From an uncultured Nitrospira sp. (lineage in GTDB: Bacteria > Nitrospirota > Nitrospiria > Nitrospirales > Nitrospiraceae), in contig CABVRZ010000016.1 of the NCBI GenBank assembly GCA_902500775.1, positions 1 through 64,000 of the forward strand: 64,000 nucleotides of DNA, given 5' to 3'. The notes beneath the pieces are model-generated. The model was not told where the DNA came from and ran no database searches. It saw only the letters and a program-made list of their open reading frames with translations. Position numbers and translations under genes: made by a program. This document shows, piece by piece, positions 25,355 through 33,915 of this stretch (the first letter of the stretch is position 1; every line of letters starts with the position of its first letter).

Positions 25355-25822
25355 ATGAGCAAAGAACTGTCGGTTGGGGACGCGGCACCTGAACTTGGGA
25401 TTCCGGATCAACATGGGAAAACCGTGACCCTGAAGAGTTTCAAAGGTAAACAGATCGTGCTCTACTTCTATCCCAAAGACGACACGCCGGGATGTACGAA
25501 AGAGTCCTGCGACTTTCGCGATGTCGAATCACAAATCCTGCGAGCAGGCGGCACCATCATTGGGGTGAGCTTGGATGGAAAAGAATCACACCAGAAGTTC
25601 ATCAAGAAGTTCGGGCTGCCGTTCCCATTGCTCAGCGACGAAGATGCGGTCATCTCCAAGGCCTATGGCGTGTACAAAGAAAAGAATATGTACGGCAAGA
25701 AATACTGGGGTATCGAGCGCAGCACGTTCGTCATTGATCTGGAAGGACAGGTGAAGGCGATCTTTCGAAAGGTCAAAGTCGATGGACATGCCGACGAAGT
25801 GCTCATGGCGCTAAAAGCCTAA
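25355..25822 (+). CDS. bcp: Thioredoxin-dependent peroxiredoxin, Bcp/PrxQ type
   Basis: Reduces hydrogen and alkyl peroxides using thioredoxin. The peroxidatic Cys sits in YPKDDTPGCTKESCDFRD, with the second Cys five residues on, the 2-Cys arrangement of PrxQ. Other family blocks are LGIPDQHGKTVTLKSFKGK, GVSLDGKESHQKF and IERSTFVIDLEG. From ATG 25355 (GGTGGAG ribosome site) it has 155 residues. Fits an aerobic or micro-aerobic lifestyle; trxA of the same window could be its reductant. Confidence 0.94.
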   Translation: MSKELSVGDAAPELGIPDQHGKTVTLKSFKGKQIVLYFYPKDDTPGCTKESCDFRDVESQILRAGGTIIGVSLDGKESHQKFIKKFGLPFPLLSDEDAVISKAYGVYKEKNMYGKKYWGIERSTFVIDLEGQVKAIFRKVKVDGHADEVLMALKA

Positions 25823-25839
25823 CGTCCAGAAGCGAGTTC

Positions 25840-26739
25840 GTGATCCGTCTTGTCTTGTTGTGTAAGGCGATGCGGCCGATGATGATCCAAATCCGCAGAG
25901 CCGGTCTCGCGTTTTTCTTGTTCATCCTGACCTCACCAAGCCTGCTCCTCGCAGCGGAGAAAAGTTCCGCTACGATCCTTGTCAAAGACGCGCTGACCGC
26001 TCCTGGCCAGCCAGTCACCATCGAGGCAAAGCTTGTCTCGAAGCGGCTGATGCTCATCGCCGAACTCGGCGGGGAACTGCTTGAATTAGAGGCGGAAGGA
26101 AAGGTCGTGGCGAGGGCATTGACCGGCTGGGACGGTCGTGCATTCCTGACCTATACCCCAAAGGCGCAAGGCGTCACACCGATCCGCGTCATCATTGGCA
26201 ACAGTCCGCGAGTCGAGAAGGCAGAAGGCCAGGCAAATCTTGCGGTCTGGGAGAAGCGGCAACCGATCCTCATGATCGAATTGTCCTCGCTGCTTGAAAC
26301 GCCAGCATCAAGTCCTGTCCCTTCCATCGGAGTTATGTTTGAACCAGAACGGAAGCCGATGCTGGGGGCGGCTGATGAACTTGGGAAGCTCACACAGTTT
26401 TATTACAAGGTCATCTATGTGGTGACCTCATCGGCAAAGATGGATGGGTTTCAAACTGGTGCAGATGCCAGAGACTGGCTCAAACGATACAAGCTTCCGA
26501 CGGGCTCCGTGTTGACACTCCCAGCTGACACGAACGCCTTAGGGACGAAAATCGACGAGCTCCATGCCGATGGCTGGAGGACCGTCAAGGTTGGGGTAGG
26601 CCGATCGAAGGCCTTCGCGGAGGCATTCCTACAACGCCGCCTTGAGGCGATCATGGTGGTGCCGGAACCAACAAAGGGCGACGTGCCGCGCAAAGCGAAA
26701 GTGGCGAAGGATTGGAAGGAGGTGAGGAAGAGGTTGTAA
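25840..26739 (+). CDS. Exported protein with C-terminal HAD/LNS2-like region
   Basis: An N-terminal signal peptide (FFLFILTSPSLLLAAEK) is followed by an Ig-like beta domain at about residues 42-130 (VKDALTAPGQPVTIEAKLV, GWDGRAFLTYTP). The C-terminal half (about 145-299) recalls the LNS2/APP1 group of HAD-like proteins: IGVMFEPERKPM, WLKRYKLPTGSVLTLP, TVKVGVGRSKAFAEAFLQRR. The catalytic DxDxT motif of that family is not evident, so phosphatase activity is doubtful. The start is uncertain: GTG 25840 or ATG 25870/25879 (AAGGCG nearby). Follows bcp by 17 bases. Confidence 0.7.
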   Translation: MIRLVLLCKAMRPMMIQIRRAGLAFFLFILTSPSLLLAAEKSSATILVKDALTAPGQPVTIEAKLVSKRLMLIAELGGELLELEAEGKVVARALTGWDGRAFLTYTPKAQGVTPIRVIIGNSPRVEKAEGQANLAVWEKRQPILMIELSSLLETPASSPVPSIGVMFEPERKPMLGAADELGKLTQFYYKVIYVVTSSAKMDGFQTGADARDWLKRYKLPTGSVLTLPADTNALGTKIDELHADGWRTVKVGVGRSKAFAEAFLQRRLEAIMVVPEPTKGDVPRKAKVAKDWKEVRKRL

Positions 26740-26846
26740 TGGAATCATTGCAGTTCTTGTCAAAAAGCGGTATGCGTCTCGGCTCATTTTGCTTTCATCC
26801 AAGAGGGGAGAAGCGAGCAGCCCATGAACTCTTCTGAAGGCAAACC

Positions 26847-27285
26847 ATGATCACCGGTGACATTAAGAATCAGATCGATCGCATCTGGGATGGGGTCTCC
26901 AACCCGCTGGAGGTCATCGAACAGATCACCTACCTTCTCTTCATCCGCCGCCTCGACGACTTGCATACGCTCGAAGAGAACAAGGCCAACCGGCTCAAGA
27001 AGCCGATGGAGCGGCGGGTCTTTCCTGAAGGCAAGGATGCAGAAGGGCCGGTCCTACGAGGATTACCGCTGGTCGCGTTTCAAGCACTTCGCGCCGGCCG
27101 AGATGTTCACCCTGATCGTCGATCACCTCACTGAGCATGGCGTGATGGAGCCGACTCGGCTCTATGAGTCGCCGTTCACGGACATCGCCCCATATGGTCC
27201 TGATGGATTGTTCCCGTCCGTGGATATCGATGCGCTGCTTCAGGTCCTAGACGGCGTACGAGCGACCGCTTCGGAGGCGGCTTGA
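26847..27285 (+). pseudogene. Fused remnant of a type I restriction-modification locus (hsdM start + hsdR end)
   Basis: The 5' part encodes the HsdM N-terminus (DIKNQIDRIWDGVSNPLEVI, EQITYLLFIRRLDDLH). One extra base near 27043 shifts the frame, after which HsdM continues as SYEDYRWSRFKHFAPAEMF. Directly after this the sequence becomes the HsdR C-terminus (TEHGVMEPTRLYESPFTDIA, PYGPDGLFPSVDIDALLQVL) up to the stop at 27285. So the rest of hsdM, hsdS and most of hsdR are deleted. A ribosome site (GAAGG) still stands before the ATG. The locus cannot make an active enzyme. Confidence 0.82.
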
Positions 27286-27458
27286 GATGAGAAGCGCAGA
27301 TTGACGATATCAGTCTCAACTACATTCAGCCCTACCAATAACCGGATAAAATAGATGCCGTCGACTTGAAAGAATTGTTGGCAGGAACCCCTGTCATCAG
27401 TCGCGCATTGCTGCAGGTGCCCTTACGGGCTCGGAATCCGAGCCCGCGGTGGGTCTTA
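27286..27458. other. Short non-coding stretch between the hsd scar and the zinc-ribbon gene
   Basis: 173 bases with a hairpin (27427-27445) near the end of the minus-strand zinc-ribbon gene. A plus-strand frame reads PDKIDAVDLKELLAGTP but lacks a start and known kin. Probably further debris of the deleted restriction locus. Confidence 0.3.
27427..27445 (-). terminator. Hairpin downstream of the zinc-ribbon gene
   Basis: GGGCTCGG and CCGAGCCC form a perfect 8-bp stem with loop AAT, 13 bases past the minus-strand stop at 27459. There is no U tract after it, so it may protect the 3' end rather than terminate. Confidence 0.45.
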
Positions 27459-27632
27459 TTAGCGCGTGGCAGCGGCTTGGGATTCTTGAGCCTCCAAGCT
27501 TTTTCGGCGATTCTGGGCAATGGTGCGGTCGATAATGGCGCCGCAGTTGAAGCATTTCCAGGCATAAAATACGAGAAAGAAATCAGAGAACCGTTCTAGC
27601 ATCATCGTTCCCTTGCACTTCGGACATTCCAT
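27459..27632 (-). CDS. Zinc-ribbon microprotein, 57 aa
   Basis: A gene short enough to be missed by length cut-offs. It starts MECPKCKGTMMLERFSDF and has a second pair in AWKCFNCGAIID, giving Cys-x2-Cys and Cys-x2-Cys 23 residues apart, a zinc-ribbon. The tail (IAQNRRKSLEAQESQAAATR) is polar. The ribosome site AGGAGGGA lies 3-4 bases before the ATG and is among the strongest in the window. The protein could bind nucleic acid or another protein; function is not known. It lies between the hsd scar and the HD-GYP pair, on the minus strand. Confidence 0.82.
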   Translation of the reverse strand: MECPKCKGTMMLERFSDFFLVFYAWKCFNCGAIIDRTIAQNRRKSLEAQESQAAATR

Positions 27633-27922
27633 TGATCCCTCCTAGGTGGTGAGATGCGCAGCTGCTGATGAATGGAGCAAGATTCAGGCCAAAGCGGCAC
27701 CATTCAATTCCCCAACGTTTTCGATGCTACGTAGTTACACGTTATTGAAAGTTTCAAAAGTTTGACGCTTGTGCGGGATTCAGTATGTCAATGTAGTGAC
27801 AATGTATAAGTAAAATATAAAATGTAGTTGTAAAAATGTAATGAGTATATTGACCATGAGATTGAAAGCATGTGGTCGACGCTGGCTGGACCAAGTGGAG
27901 AGTATGTTGGTGTGATGGTGGC
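27633..27922. other. AT-rich non-coding gap
   Basis: 290 bases that are clearly richer in A+T than the surroundings, especially 27740-27870. It holds the ribosome site and presumably the promoter of the zinc-ribbon gene and the 3' end region of the HD-GYP gene. No gene or clear terminator is seen. Confidence 0.4.
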
Positions 27923-29158
27923 CTATGCCGCTTTCTTGTCGAGGTAGTCGATCGGGTCGATGCCCGCTTGTTTCGGATCGAGGATAGCGGTGATCTTTCT
28001 GTGAGGAGTTTCGATCTGTGCGACAAGGTCGAGTTCACGAGGATTTGATAAGAAGGTATTGCCCGCGGTTTTGACTAGAAGCACCACTGGGGTCAGCGGC
28101 ACATGGTGGTGGATTTCTTTGACGACCCCGGTCTCGCCGGTGTTGAGCTCCACCACGGATCCCACGGGATAGACCCCCACGACATGGATGAACTGCTGCA
28201 CCAACGTGACATCCAGGTGTCCTTCGAGCCCGAGACGATAGAGGAATTGGAGAGCTTCATGGGCTGCACGGCCTTTGTGGTAGCATCGATCGCTCGTGAT
28301 CGCATCATAGATGTCGACGACAGCGGCCATGAGGCCGAATTGACTGAGTTCGTTTCGGACCCGTCGATGCGGATAGCCAGTGCCATCCACGCGTTCATGA
28401 TGTTCCAAGGCAGGGCGGAGATAGACATCGCCCAATCCCGTTGTGGTGGTGAGCACCTCGACACCTCGGAGCACGTGCTGCTTCATGATCTCCATTTCAT
28501 GCGGTTCGAACCGACCAGGCTTATTCAGAATCTCTGACGGGATTTTGGTTTTTCCGATATCGTGCAGCAGCGTGCCCACTCCTATTTGATGCAGAGCACC
28601 ACGGTCGAATTCGCGATGACGGCCGAGGGACATGGCCAGAATCGAGGTGTTCACGGAGTGAAAAAAGGTGTATTCGTCGAACTGTTTCAGCCTGGTCAGG
28701 CTTGTGAGGGCGTCGGGATTTCTCAGTACACTGTCTGTCATGTCGGAGATAACGCGATTCACCTCCTCCATGTTGATTGCCCGTCCGAGTCGGGTGTCGT
28801 GCATGGCGTTCTGCACGATTGTTTTTGCAGCGTGGTAGATTTGCCTCGCGTCGGGGAGCTCTTCATCAAACGGGACGACCGGCGGCACCGATGCCGGCGC
28901 TTCCTCTTCGGTGAGTACAGGATCTGTGGGAATGTCCGGTTCGGAGAAGGGTTCGGTTTTGCCCGCTTCTGCAGCTTCGCCATCCGTCCTCACGACCACG
29001 GTTCGCACTCCGCAGGCTTTAAGCTGGGCGATCTGGGCTGTTGAGGTGATCCTCATCTTGTGACGAAAGAACGGCGTATCGAGCCAGGACCGGTCCAGGC
29101 GTTCCACCTGCATCCCCGGCTTCAACTCGTCGATCCCAATCTGCTTGTTCATGGCCAT
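27923..29158 (-). CDS. HD-GYP domain phosphodiesterase, tandem copy 1
   Basis: Likely cyclic di-GMP phosphodiesterase. An N-terminal DUF3391-like domain (IGIDELKPGMQVERLDRSWL to about residue 75) is joined by a Pro/Glu-rich linker to the HD-GYP domain (about 130-320), whose motifs are intact: HDIGK, NKPGRFEPHEMEIMKQH, and HHERVDGTGYP. A beta-rich tail (YPVGSVVELNTGETGVVKEI) follows. No receiver domain or membrane segment. The ATG at 29158 (or two codons later) matches the beginning of the paralogue; the frame extends further upstream without support. The neighbour at 29498-30730 is a close paralogue along its whole length. Confidence 0.9.
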   Translation of the reverse strand: MAMNKQIGIDELKPGMQVERLDRSWLDTPFFRHKMRITSTAQIAQLKACGVRTVVVRTDGEAAEAGKTEPFSEPDIPTDPVLTEEEAPASVPPVVPFDEELPDARQIYHAAKTIVQNAMHDTRLGRAINMEEVNRVISDMTDSVLRNPDALTSLTRLKQFDEYTFFHSVNTSILAMSLGRHREFDRGALHQIGVGTLLHDIGKTKIPSEILNKPGRFEPHEMEIMKQHVLRGVEVLTTTTGLGDVYLRPALEHHERVDGTGYPHRRVRNELSQFGLMAAVVDIYDAITSDRCYHKGRAAHEALQFLYRLGLEGHLDVTLVQQFIHVVGVYPVGSVVELNTGETGVVKEIHHHVPLTPVVLLVKTAGNTFLSNPRELDLVAQIETPHRKITAILDPKQAGIDPIDYLDKKAA

Positions 29159-29285
29159 AGTGGGTTTAATCGGATCCTTCGATACGTGGTATCGGAGCAC
29201 CGTGGATAAACCTTGAGGTGTTATCGGTTGCCGCGGTTTGATGGGCTCGTGATCCGTAAGTGAGGGACGGGATGCGGAATGTGGT

Positions 29286-29500
29286 TAGCCCGCATTATTC
29301 ATGAACACTTCTACTGCACCCGCCGATACGCCGCTGCGACAAGCCTGGCCGCGGTCTGTCAGCGGTCAGTCGAGCAGGCTCGCCCTTCGTGACCTCGACA
29401 TACTGTTGCAAGTATGCCTCGGTCTCTCAGGGCTCCGCGTGCCCGTCTCGCCTGGCGTTTCGTCGGTTTCGTCACGAACTGTCATGAATAATGCGGACTA
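29286..29500. repeat. MITE-like element, copy B, between the HD-GYP paralogues
   Basis: Ends are TAGCCCGCATTATTCATGA (29286-29304) and its inverted copy with one mismatch (29482-29500). The 177-base interior aligns in blocks with copy A at 1861-2052 (GCGACAAGC, GGCTCGCCC, TGCCTCGGT) but has diverged. The right end overlaps the last codon of the HD-GYP gene at 29498, supplying its TAG stop. It fills nearly the whole 339-base gap between the two paralogues. Confidence 0.7.
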
Positions 29501-30730
29501 GGCCGCTTTCTTATCGAGGTAGAGGGTTGGGTCGATCCCTGTCTGGTGTGGATGGAGGACTGCCTTGATGCTCCGAGGGGGTGTTTTTGTTTGTTGAGCG
29601 AGATCTTCTTCTTGAGGATGTGAAAGGAGCGTATTCCCGGCGGACTTAACGAACAGCACCACCGGAGCCAGTGGTGCATCATGGTTGATCCGTTTGACGA
29701 TCCCGGTCTCGCCAGTATTGAACTCCACCACTGATCCGACGGGATAGACTCCGACGACCTGAATAAATCGTTGTACGAGTGTGGGATCAAGGTGGCCCTC
29801 AAGCGAGAGTCGATACAGCAGTTGGAGCACCTCGTGTGCTGGCTTTCCCTTGTGATAGCACCGGTCGCTGGTCATGGCGTCATAGATGTCGACGACCGCC
29901 GTAATGAGGCCGACCTGACTGATATCTTGATGGGCACGGTTGTGTGGATATCCAGCACCATTGACTCGTTCATGGTGCTCCAGTGCAGGCTGGATATAGG
30001 TATCACCAAGGCCGGTCTGGTGAGAAAGGACCTCGACGCCCCTGAGGACATGTTGTTTGATGATCTCCATTTCATGCGGCTCAAAGCGACCGGGCTTGTT
30101 CAGAAGTTCGAGAGGGACTTTCATCTTCCCAATATCGTGTAAGAGTGTGCCGACACCGGCTAAGTGGATCATCGAGTGATCGAAGCCAAGGCTCCTTCCC
30201 AAGGACATGGCGAGCAGAGCTGTGTTCACGGAGTGGTAAAAGGTGTATTCGTCGAACTGCTTCAGTCGAGACAGACTGGGTAAAGCATCAGGATTCCGAA
30301 AGACACTTTCAGTCATCTCAGTGATGACGTCTTTCACGGCATCAACATTGATCGCTCGTCCCAGCCGTACGTCTTGCATGGCGTTCTGCACGATTGTTTT
30401 GGCGGCCTGATAGACCTGCTTGGCCGCTGGTAACTCTTCCTCGAACGGGACTTGTGTGGGAGCGGGGGCTGGGACGGGATCAGTCGCTTCATTTGTTGAT
30501 TGTATGGGTTCATCGGTATGAATCGATGGTGTCGGCGCTTCTTCACAGACCTCTTGGGCCTCCATGCGGACCACCAAGGTCTGGACACCACAGGCTTTCA
30601 ACTGCGCGATCTGCTTCGTGGTGGTGATCGTCATCTTGTGGCAAAAAAACGGCGTACTCAACCAAGACCGGTCGAGCGTTTCGATCACCATGCCCAGCGT
30701 TAATTCGTCAATTCGGATCTGCTTTTTCAT
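29498..30730 (-). CDS. HD-GYP domain protein, tandem copy 2
   Basis: 410-residue paralogue of the preceding gene, with the same order: DUF3391-like N-terminus (IRIDELTLGMVIETLDRSWL), a Pro/Thr/Glu-rich linker, HD-GYP domain with HDIGK and NKPGRFEPHEMEIIKQH, and the same C-terminal domain ending LYLDKKAA. The last motif reads HHERVNGAGYP, so the usual Asp-Gly is Asn-Gly; activity is likely but less certain. The stop codon TAG lies in the terminal repeat of element copy B. Divergent from radA. Confidence 0.9.
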   Translation of the reverse strand: MKKQIRIDELTLGMVIETLDRSWLSTPFFCHKMTITTTKQIAQLKACGVQTLVVRMEAQEVCEEAPTPSIHTDEPIQSTNEATDPVPAPAPTQVPFEEELPAAKQVYQAAKTIVQNAMQDVRLGRAINVDAVKDVITEMTESVFRNPDALPSLSRLKQFDEYTFYHSVNTALLAMSLGRSLGFDHSMIHLAGVGTLLHDIGKMKVPLELLNKPGRFEPHEMEIIKQHVLRGVEVLSHQTGLGDTYIQPALEHHERVNGAGYPHNRAHQDISQVGLITAVVDIYDAMTSDRCYHKGKPAHEVLQLLYRLSLEGHLDPTLVQRFIQVVGVYPVGSVVEFNTGETGIVKRINHDAPLAPVVLFVKSAGNTLLSHPQEEDLAQQTKTPPRSIKAVLHPHQTGIDPTLYLDKKAA

Positions 30731-30902
30731 AGGCCGATATTTATGGGCGAGTACGTCACTGAGCGATATCGGACGGTCCGTCGAAAATCTTAATGTTCGC
30801 TGGTGAATGACAAGATGTCACGGAGCGGGCTGGTCCTTTCCTTCCCCTTCTCCATCCATTAAGATAACCAATAGGCTGGATTGTCTCTGTGAGGCTGCAT
30901 TC

Positions 30903-32264
30903 TTGAAATCAAAGGTGATCTTTTCCTGCCAGGCTTGTGGCCATCAATCTCCACGATGGCTCGGTCGCTGTCCGGACTGCGGCGGCTGGAATACGATGAA
31001 AGAAGAGCGACAAGCGGTGACCGGCAAGGGCCGGCCTGCCGACTTGAAAACCGCTCAAGCCAAGGCCACACCTCTCGCAGAGATTGAGGTGGTGGGGGAG
31101 GACCGTCGGCTGACCAACATCGGCGAGTTTGATCGCGTGTTGGGCGGTGGTGTGATTCCCGGTGCAGTTATCTTGATCGGTGGTGACCCGGGCATCGGGA
31201 AGACGACGCTGTTGCTCCAGGCCCTACCACGGTTGGCGACGAAAGATGCTCCGGTCCTCTATGTTTCAGGGGAAGAATCGCCTCGGCAGATCAAGATGCG
31301 GGGACAGCGGTTGGGGATTGAACATCCGCATCTGTTGATTTTGGCTGAAACGTCACTCGAACTGATCTTGAAATCAGTTCAGGAAGTTCGACCGGTTGCG
31401 GTGGTGGTCGACTCCATTCAGACGGTATACACGGATCAGATCACGTCGGCTCCTGGCAGCATCAGTCAAGTGCAAGAGGTGGCCGGGCAACTGATGTGGT
31501 TTGCGAAACGCGCCGGCGTCCCGGTCTTCATCATCGGCCATGTCACGAAGGAAGGAGCGATTGCTGGGCCTCGTCTCTTGGAACATATTGTCGACACCGT
31601 GTTGTACTTTGAAGGTGATAAGGGACACAGCTATCGCATTCTTCGCGCCGTGAAGAATCGGTTCGGCTCGACGAACGAAATTGGTGTATTTGAGATGAAA
31701 GACGGCGGGCTCGAAGAGGTCAACAACCCATCGGAGTTATTCTTAGCCGAGCGCCCTCAGCGGAGTACTGGATCGGTGGTGGTGTCGAGTCTCGAAGGGA
31801 CCAGGCCGATTTTGGTTGAGCTTCAGGCGTTGGTGTCGTCGACGAGCTACGCCATGCCGAAACGGATGGCGAATGGGGTGGAACTCAACAGAGTTTCCCT
31901 ATTGTTGGCGGTGATGGAAAAACGATTGGGCGTGCATCTCTCCGGACAAGACGTCTATGTGAATGTCGTGGGTGGCATGCACATTGACGAGCCGGCTATC
32001 GATGTGGGGATTGTGGCGGCGGTCGCCTCGAGCCTGCGGGATGCCCCTATTGAGCCAGGGTTGTTGATGTTGGGCGAAATCGGTTTAGGTGGGGAGGTAC
32101 GCGCGGTCAGCCAAGCGGAGGCACGGATTCGTGAAGCGGCGAAGATGGGATTCAAGCGCTGTCTCTTGCCTGAGCGAAACCTCATGAAGCTGGACCCGAT
32201 CGAGGGGATGGAGTTAGTTGGGATTCACGAAATCAGAGAGGCGCTCGACGTGGTCTTGGCGTAG
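30903..32264 (+). CDS. radA: DNA repair protein RadA (Sms)
   Basis: RecA-like ATPase that helps branch migration in recombination. N-terminal zinc finger CQACGHQSPRWLGRCPDC; Walker A GGDPGIGKTTLL; the RadA-specific KNRFGSTNEIG; a Lon-like C-terminal domain (about 290-450). The TTG at 30903 is chosen because it gives the standard opening LKSKVIFSCQACG and has GTGAGG upstream, making 453 residues; a longer frame has a non-family N-terminus. Divergent from the HD-GYP gene at 30730. Confidence 0.94.
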   Translation: MKSKVIFSCQACGHQSPRWLGRCPDCGGWNTMKEERQAVTGKGRPADLKTAQAKATPLAEIEVVGEDRRLTNIGEFDRVLGGGVIPGAVILIGGDPGIGKTTLLLQALPRLATKDAPVLYVSGEESPRQIKMRGQRLGIEHPHLLILAETSLELILKSVQEVRPVAVVVDSIQTVYTDQITSAPGSISQVQEVAGQLMWFAKRAGVPVFIIGHVTKEGAIAGPRLLEHIVDTVLYFEGDKGHSYRILRAVKNRFGSTNEIGVFEMKDGGLEEVNNPSELFLAERPQRSTGSVVVSSLEGTRPILVELQALVSSTSYAMPKRMANGVELNRVSLLLAVMEKRLGVHLSGQDVYVNVVGGMHIDEPAIDVGIVAAVASSLRDAPIEPGLLMLGEIGLGGEVRAVSQAEARIREAAKMGFKRCLLPERNLMKLDPIEGMELVGIHEIREALDVVLA

Positions 32265-32295
32265 CCAGCGAATTGGGGTTGAGAGGTCATCGCAG

Positions 32296-33129
32296 ATGAT
32301 CATAACGCGGCTGCTTGTGAGTGCTCTCCTTGGGTCGATAATCCTATCGGCCGGGTGCGCAGTATTTGCTCCCCAGGAAGACCTGCCACTCAAACGAGTC
32401 ACGATTGAAGAGTTAACGACGCTGTTGCGCCAACGCGACACCGCGATCCATTCAATGAAAGGATTGTTCAGCGCTAAGGTGCGGGGCGGGCTCATCCCGA
32501 TCCTTTCTCGAGTCGAGGGAACGGTCTACTATCGTCGGCCTAATGCTCTGAGGTTGAAAGGCTTTACTCCGTTCGGCGGCGAGCTGTTTGAATTTGTTCA
32601 GACTGATGAGCGGTATAAGCTCCGGCTCCCATTGGAAGGGAAAATGTACACCGGTTCCCAAGCCGACTTAAAAGATCAGGGGAATCTCGCTCGCTTTTCT
32701 CAGCTCAGTGCCTGGGCTATCGGTGGCTTGCTGGGGGCGAATGCATTGGCTCGAGATGAAACTGCCAAGCTAGTGCTGGAGCGGAATCGGTATCGTCTCG
32801 ATATCTATGGAGTCGTCCGTGGGACGGGACATTCGTCGCGGTCGCTCATCCGCCGACTCTGGTTTGACCAGCGGTTGCTGGTGGTACAGGAAGATCGGCT
32901 CGGGGAGGATGGGCAGGTTGAGGCCACGATTCATTACGATGATTTTCGGTCACTTGATGAGAGAGGGGCCGCCTTTTCACAGGCCATTGCCGATACTGAG
33001 GCTCGATTCCTGCGCCCGTTCAAAATTTCTCTCGAAGATGGACGGGGGCAGGGAGCAGTGCAAGTTACCTTCCATGAACTGCACCAGAATCAGACGATTA
33101 CAGCGGAGGACTTGGGGCAGACCTTGTAA
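32296..33129 (+). CDS. LolB-like outer-membrane lipoprotein (DUF4292 type)
   Basis: Lipoprotein of 277 residues: signal sequence then lipobox LSAGC at about residues 14-18. The mature part fits the LolA/LolB-like half-barrel (SMKGLFSAKVRGGLIPILSR, TVYYRRPNALRLKGFTPFGG, YDDFRSLD). It may take part in lipoprotein transfer to the outer membrane; real LolB identity is not proven. ATG 32296 starts the signal peptide, and GAGG lies upstream. It begins 31 bases after radA and ends 6 bases before tsaB. Confidence 0.82.
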   Translation: MIITRLLVSALLGSIILSAGCAVFAPQEDLPLKRVTIEELTTLLRQRDTAIHSMKGLFSAKVRGGLIPILSRVEGTVYYRRPNALRLKGFTPFGGELFEFVQTDERYKLRLPLEGKMYTGSQADLKDQGNLARFSQLSAWAIGGLLGANALARDETAKLVLERNRYRLDIYGVVRGTGHSSRSLIRRLWFDQRLLVVQEDRLGEDGQVEATIHYDDFRSLDERGAAFSQAIADTEARFLRPFKISLEDGRGQGAVQVTFHELHQNQTITAEDLGQTL

Positions 33130-33135
33130 CTCTCG

Positions 33136-33915
33136 ATGAAGATCCTTGCAGTTGAAACGGCGACTACGTGGCAGAGTGTGGCGATCCTTGACGAGAGAGG
33201 CATCCTTGCCCAGCATGGACAAGAGGCTGGCGGGGTACATGGGACATTGCTTCTACCGACCATCGATCGCCTGCTGGCACAAGCGAAGCTGCAACTGCGC
33301 GAGCTGAGTGGGCTTGTGTGTTCAGATGGGCCTGGTTCGTTTACAGGGATTCGAGTTGGTTTGGCTACCTGTCTCGGGCTTCGGGCTGCAACAGGTCTTC
33401 CCCTGACACTCGTTCCAACGCTGGAGGCCATGGCCTGGAATGTGGACACCACGAACTTGATTTGTCCGCTCTTGCCCAGCCGTCGAGGAGAAGTGTATTG
33501 GGCCGTCTTTCGCCGAGGTGTGGATGGGTGTCTAGAGCATGTATTGGATGAGCAGGTTGGGACGGAAAGCGATTTCGTCCGGAGTGTTCGTGAGCCTACA
33601 GTTGTGTTTGGAGCGGGATGGGGGACCATAGCACCGGAGACTCAAGAGCTTCTCTCACAATCAGGCAGGGTGATGGTCGGATCAGCACATCTCTTCATGC
33701 CGTCGGCTGCCTCAGTGGCGCGGATCGGACTCGCTCGGCTTCACCGGGGGGAGGTTGTAGGAGAGGTCGTGGCTCCGCGCTATGTCCAGCGGGCTGAGGC
33801 CGAAATCCAATATGAACGGTCGGGAGGACTTTCGCCCGTGGCGAGGCGTCAGAGCCGTGTTGCGCGCAAGACGGCAGAACGATTGGCGCGAGGTCGGCGA
33901 CGGTCTGGGGCGTGA
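33136..33915 (+). CDS. tsaB: tRNA t6A threonylcarbamoyl transferase complex subunit TsaB
   Basis: Non-catalytic partner of TsaD in t6A37 synthesis. ASKHA fold: MKILAVETATTWQSVAIL, then the VHGTLLLPTIDRLL helix, SDGPGSFTGIRVGLATCLGL, the standard TsaB signature, and a degenerate C-terminal half. The last ~30 residues are Arg-rich (SRVARKTAERLARGRRRSG), a low-complexity tail. 259 residues. rimI overlaps the stop by 4 bases. tsaD is 10 kb away at 43711. Confidence 0.94.
   Translation: MKILAVETATTWQSVAILDERGILAQHGQEAGGVHGTLLLPTIDRLLAQAKLQLRELSGLVCSDGPGSFTGIRVGLATCLGLRAATGLPLTLVPTLEAMAWNVDTTNLICPLLPSRRGEVYWAVFRRGVDGCLEHVLDEQVGTESDFVRSVREPTVVFGAGWGTIAPETQELLSQSGRVMVGSAHLFMPSAASVARIGLARLHRGEVVGEVVAPRYVQRAEAEIQYERSGGLSPVARRQSRVARKTAERLARGRRRSGA

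Noticed and set aside
27786-27801. TGTCA-N6-TGACA palindrome resembling a CRP/FNR half-site pair
   Set aside because: Half-sites differ from known consensus and the AT-rich gap makes short palindromes frequent.
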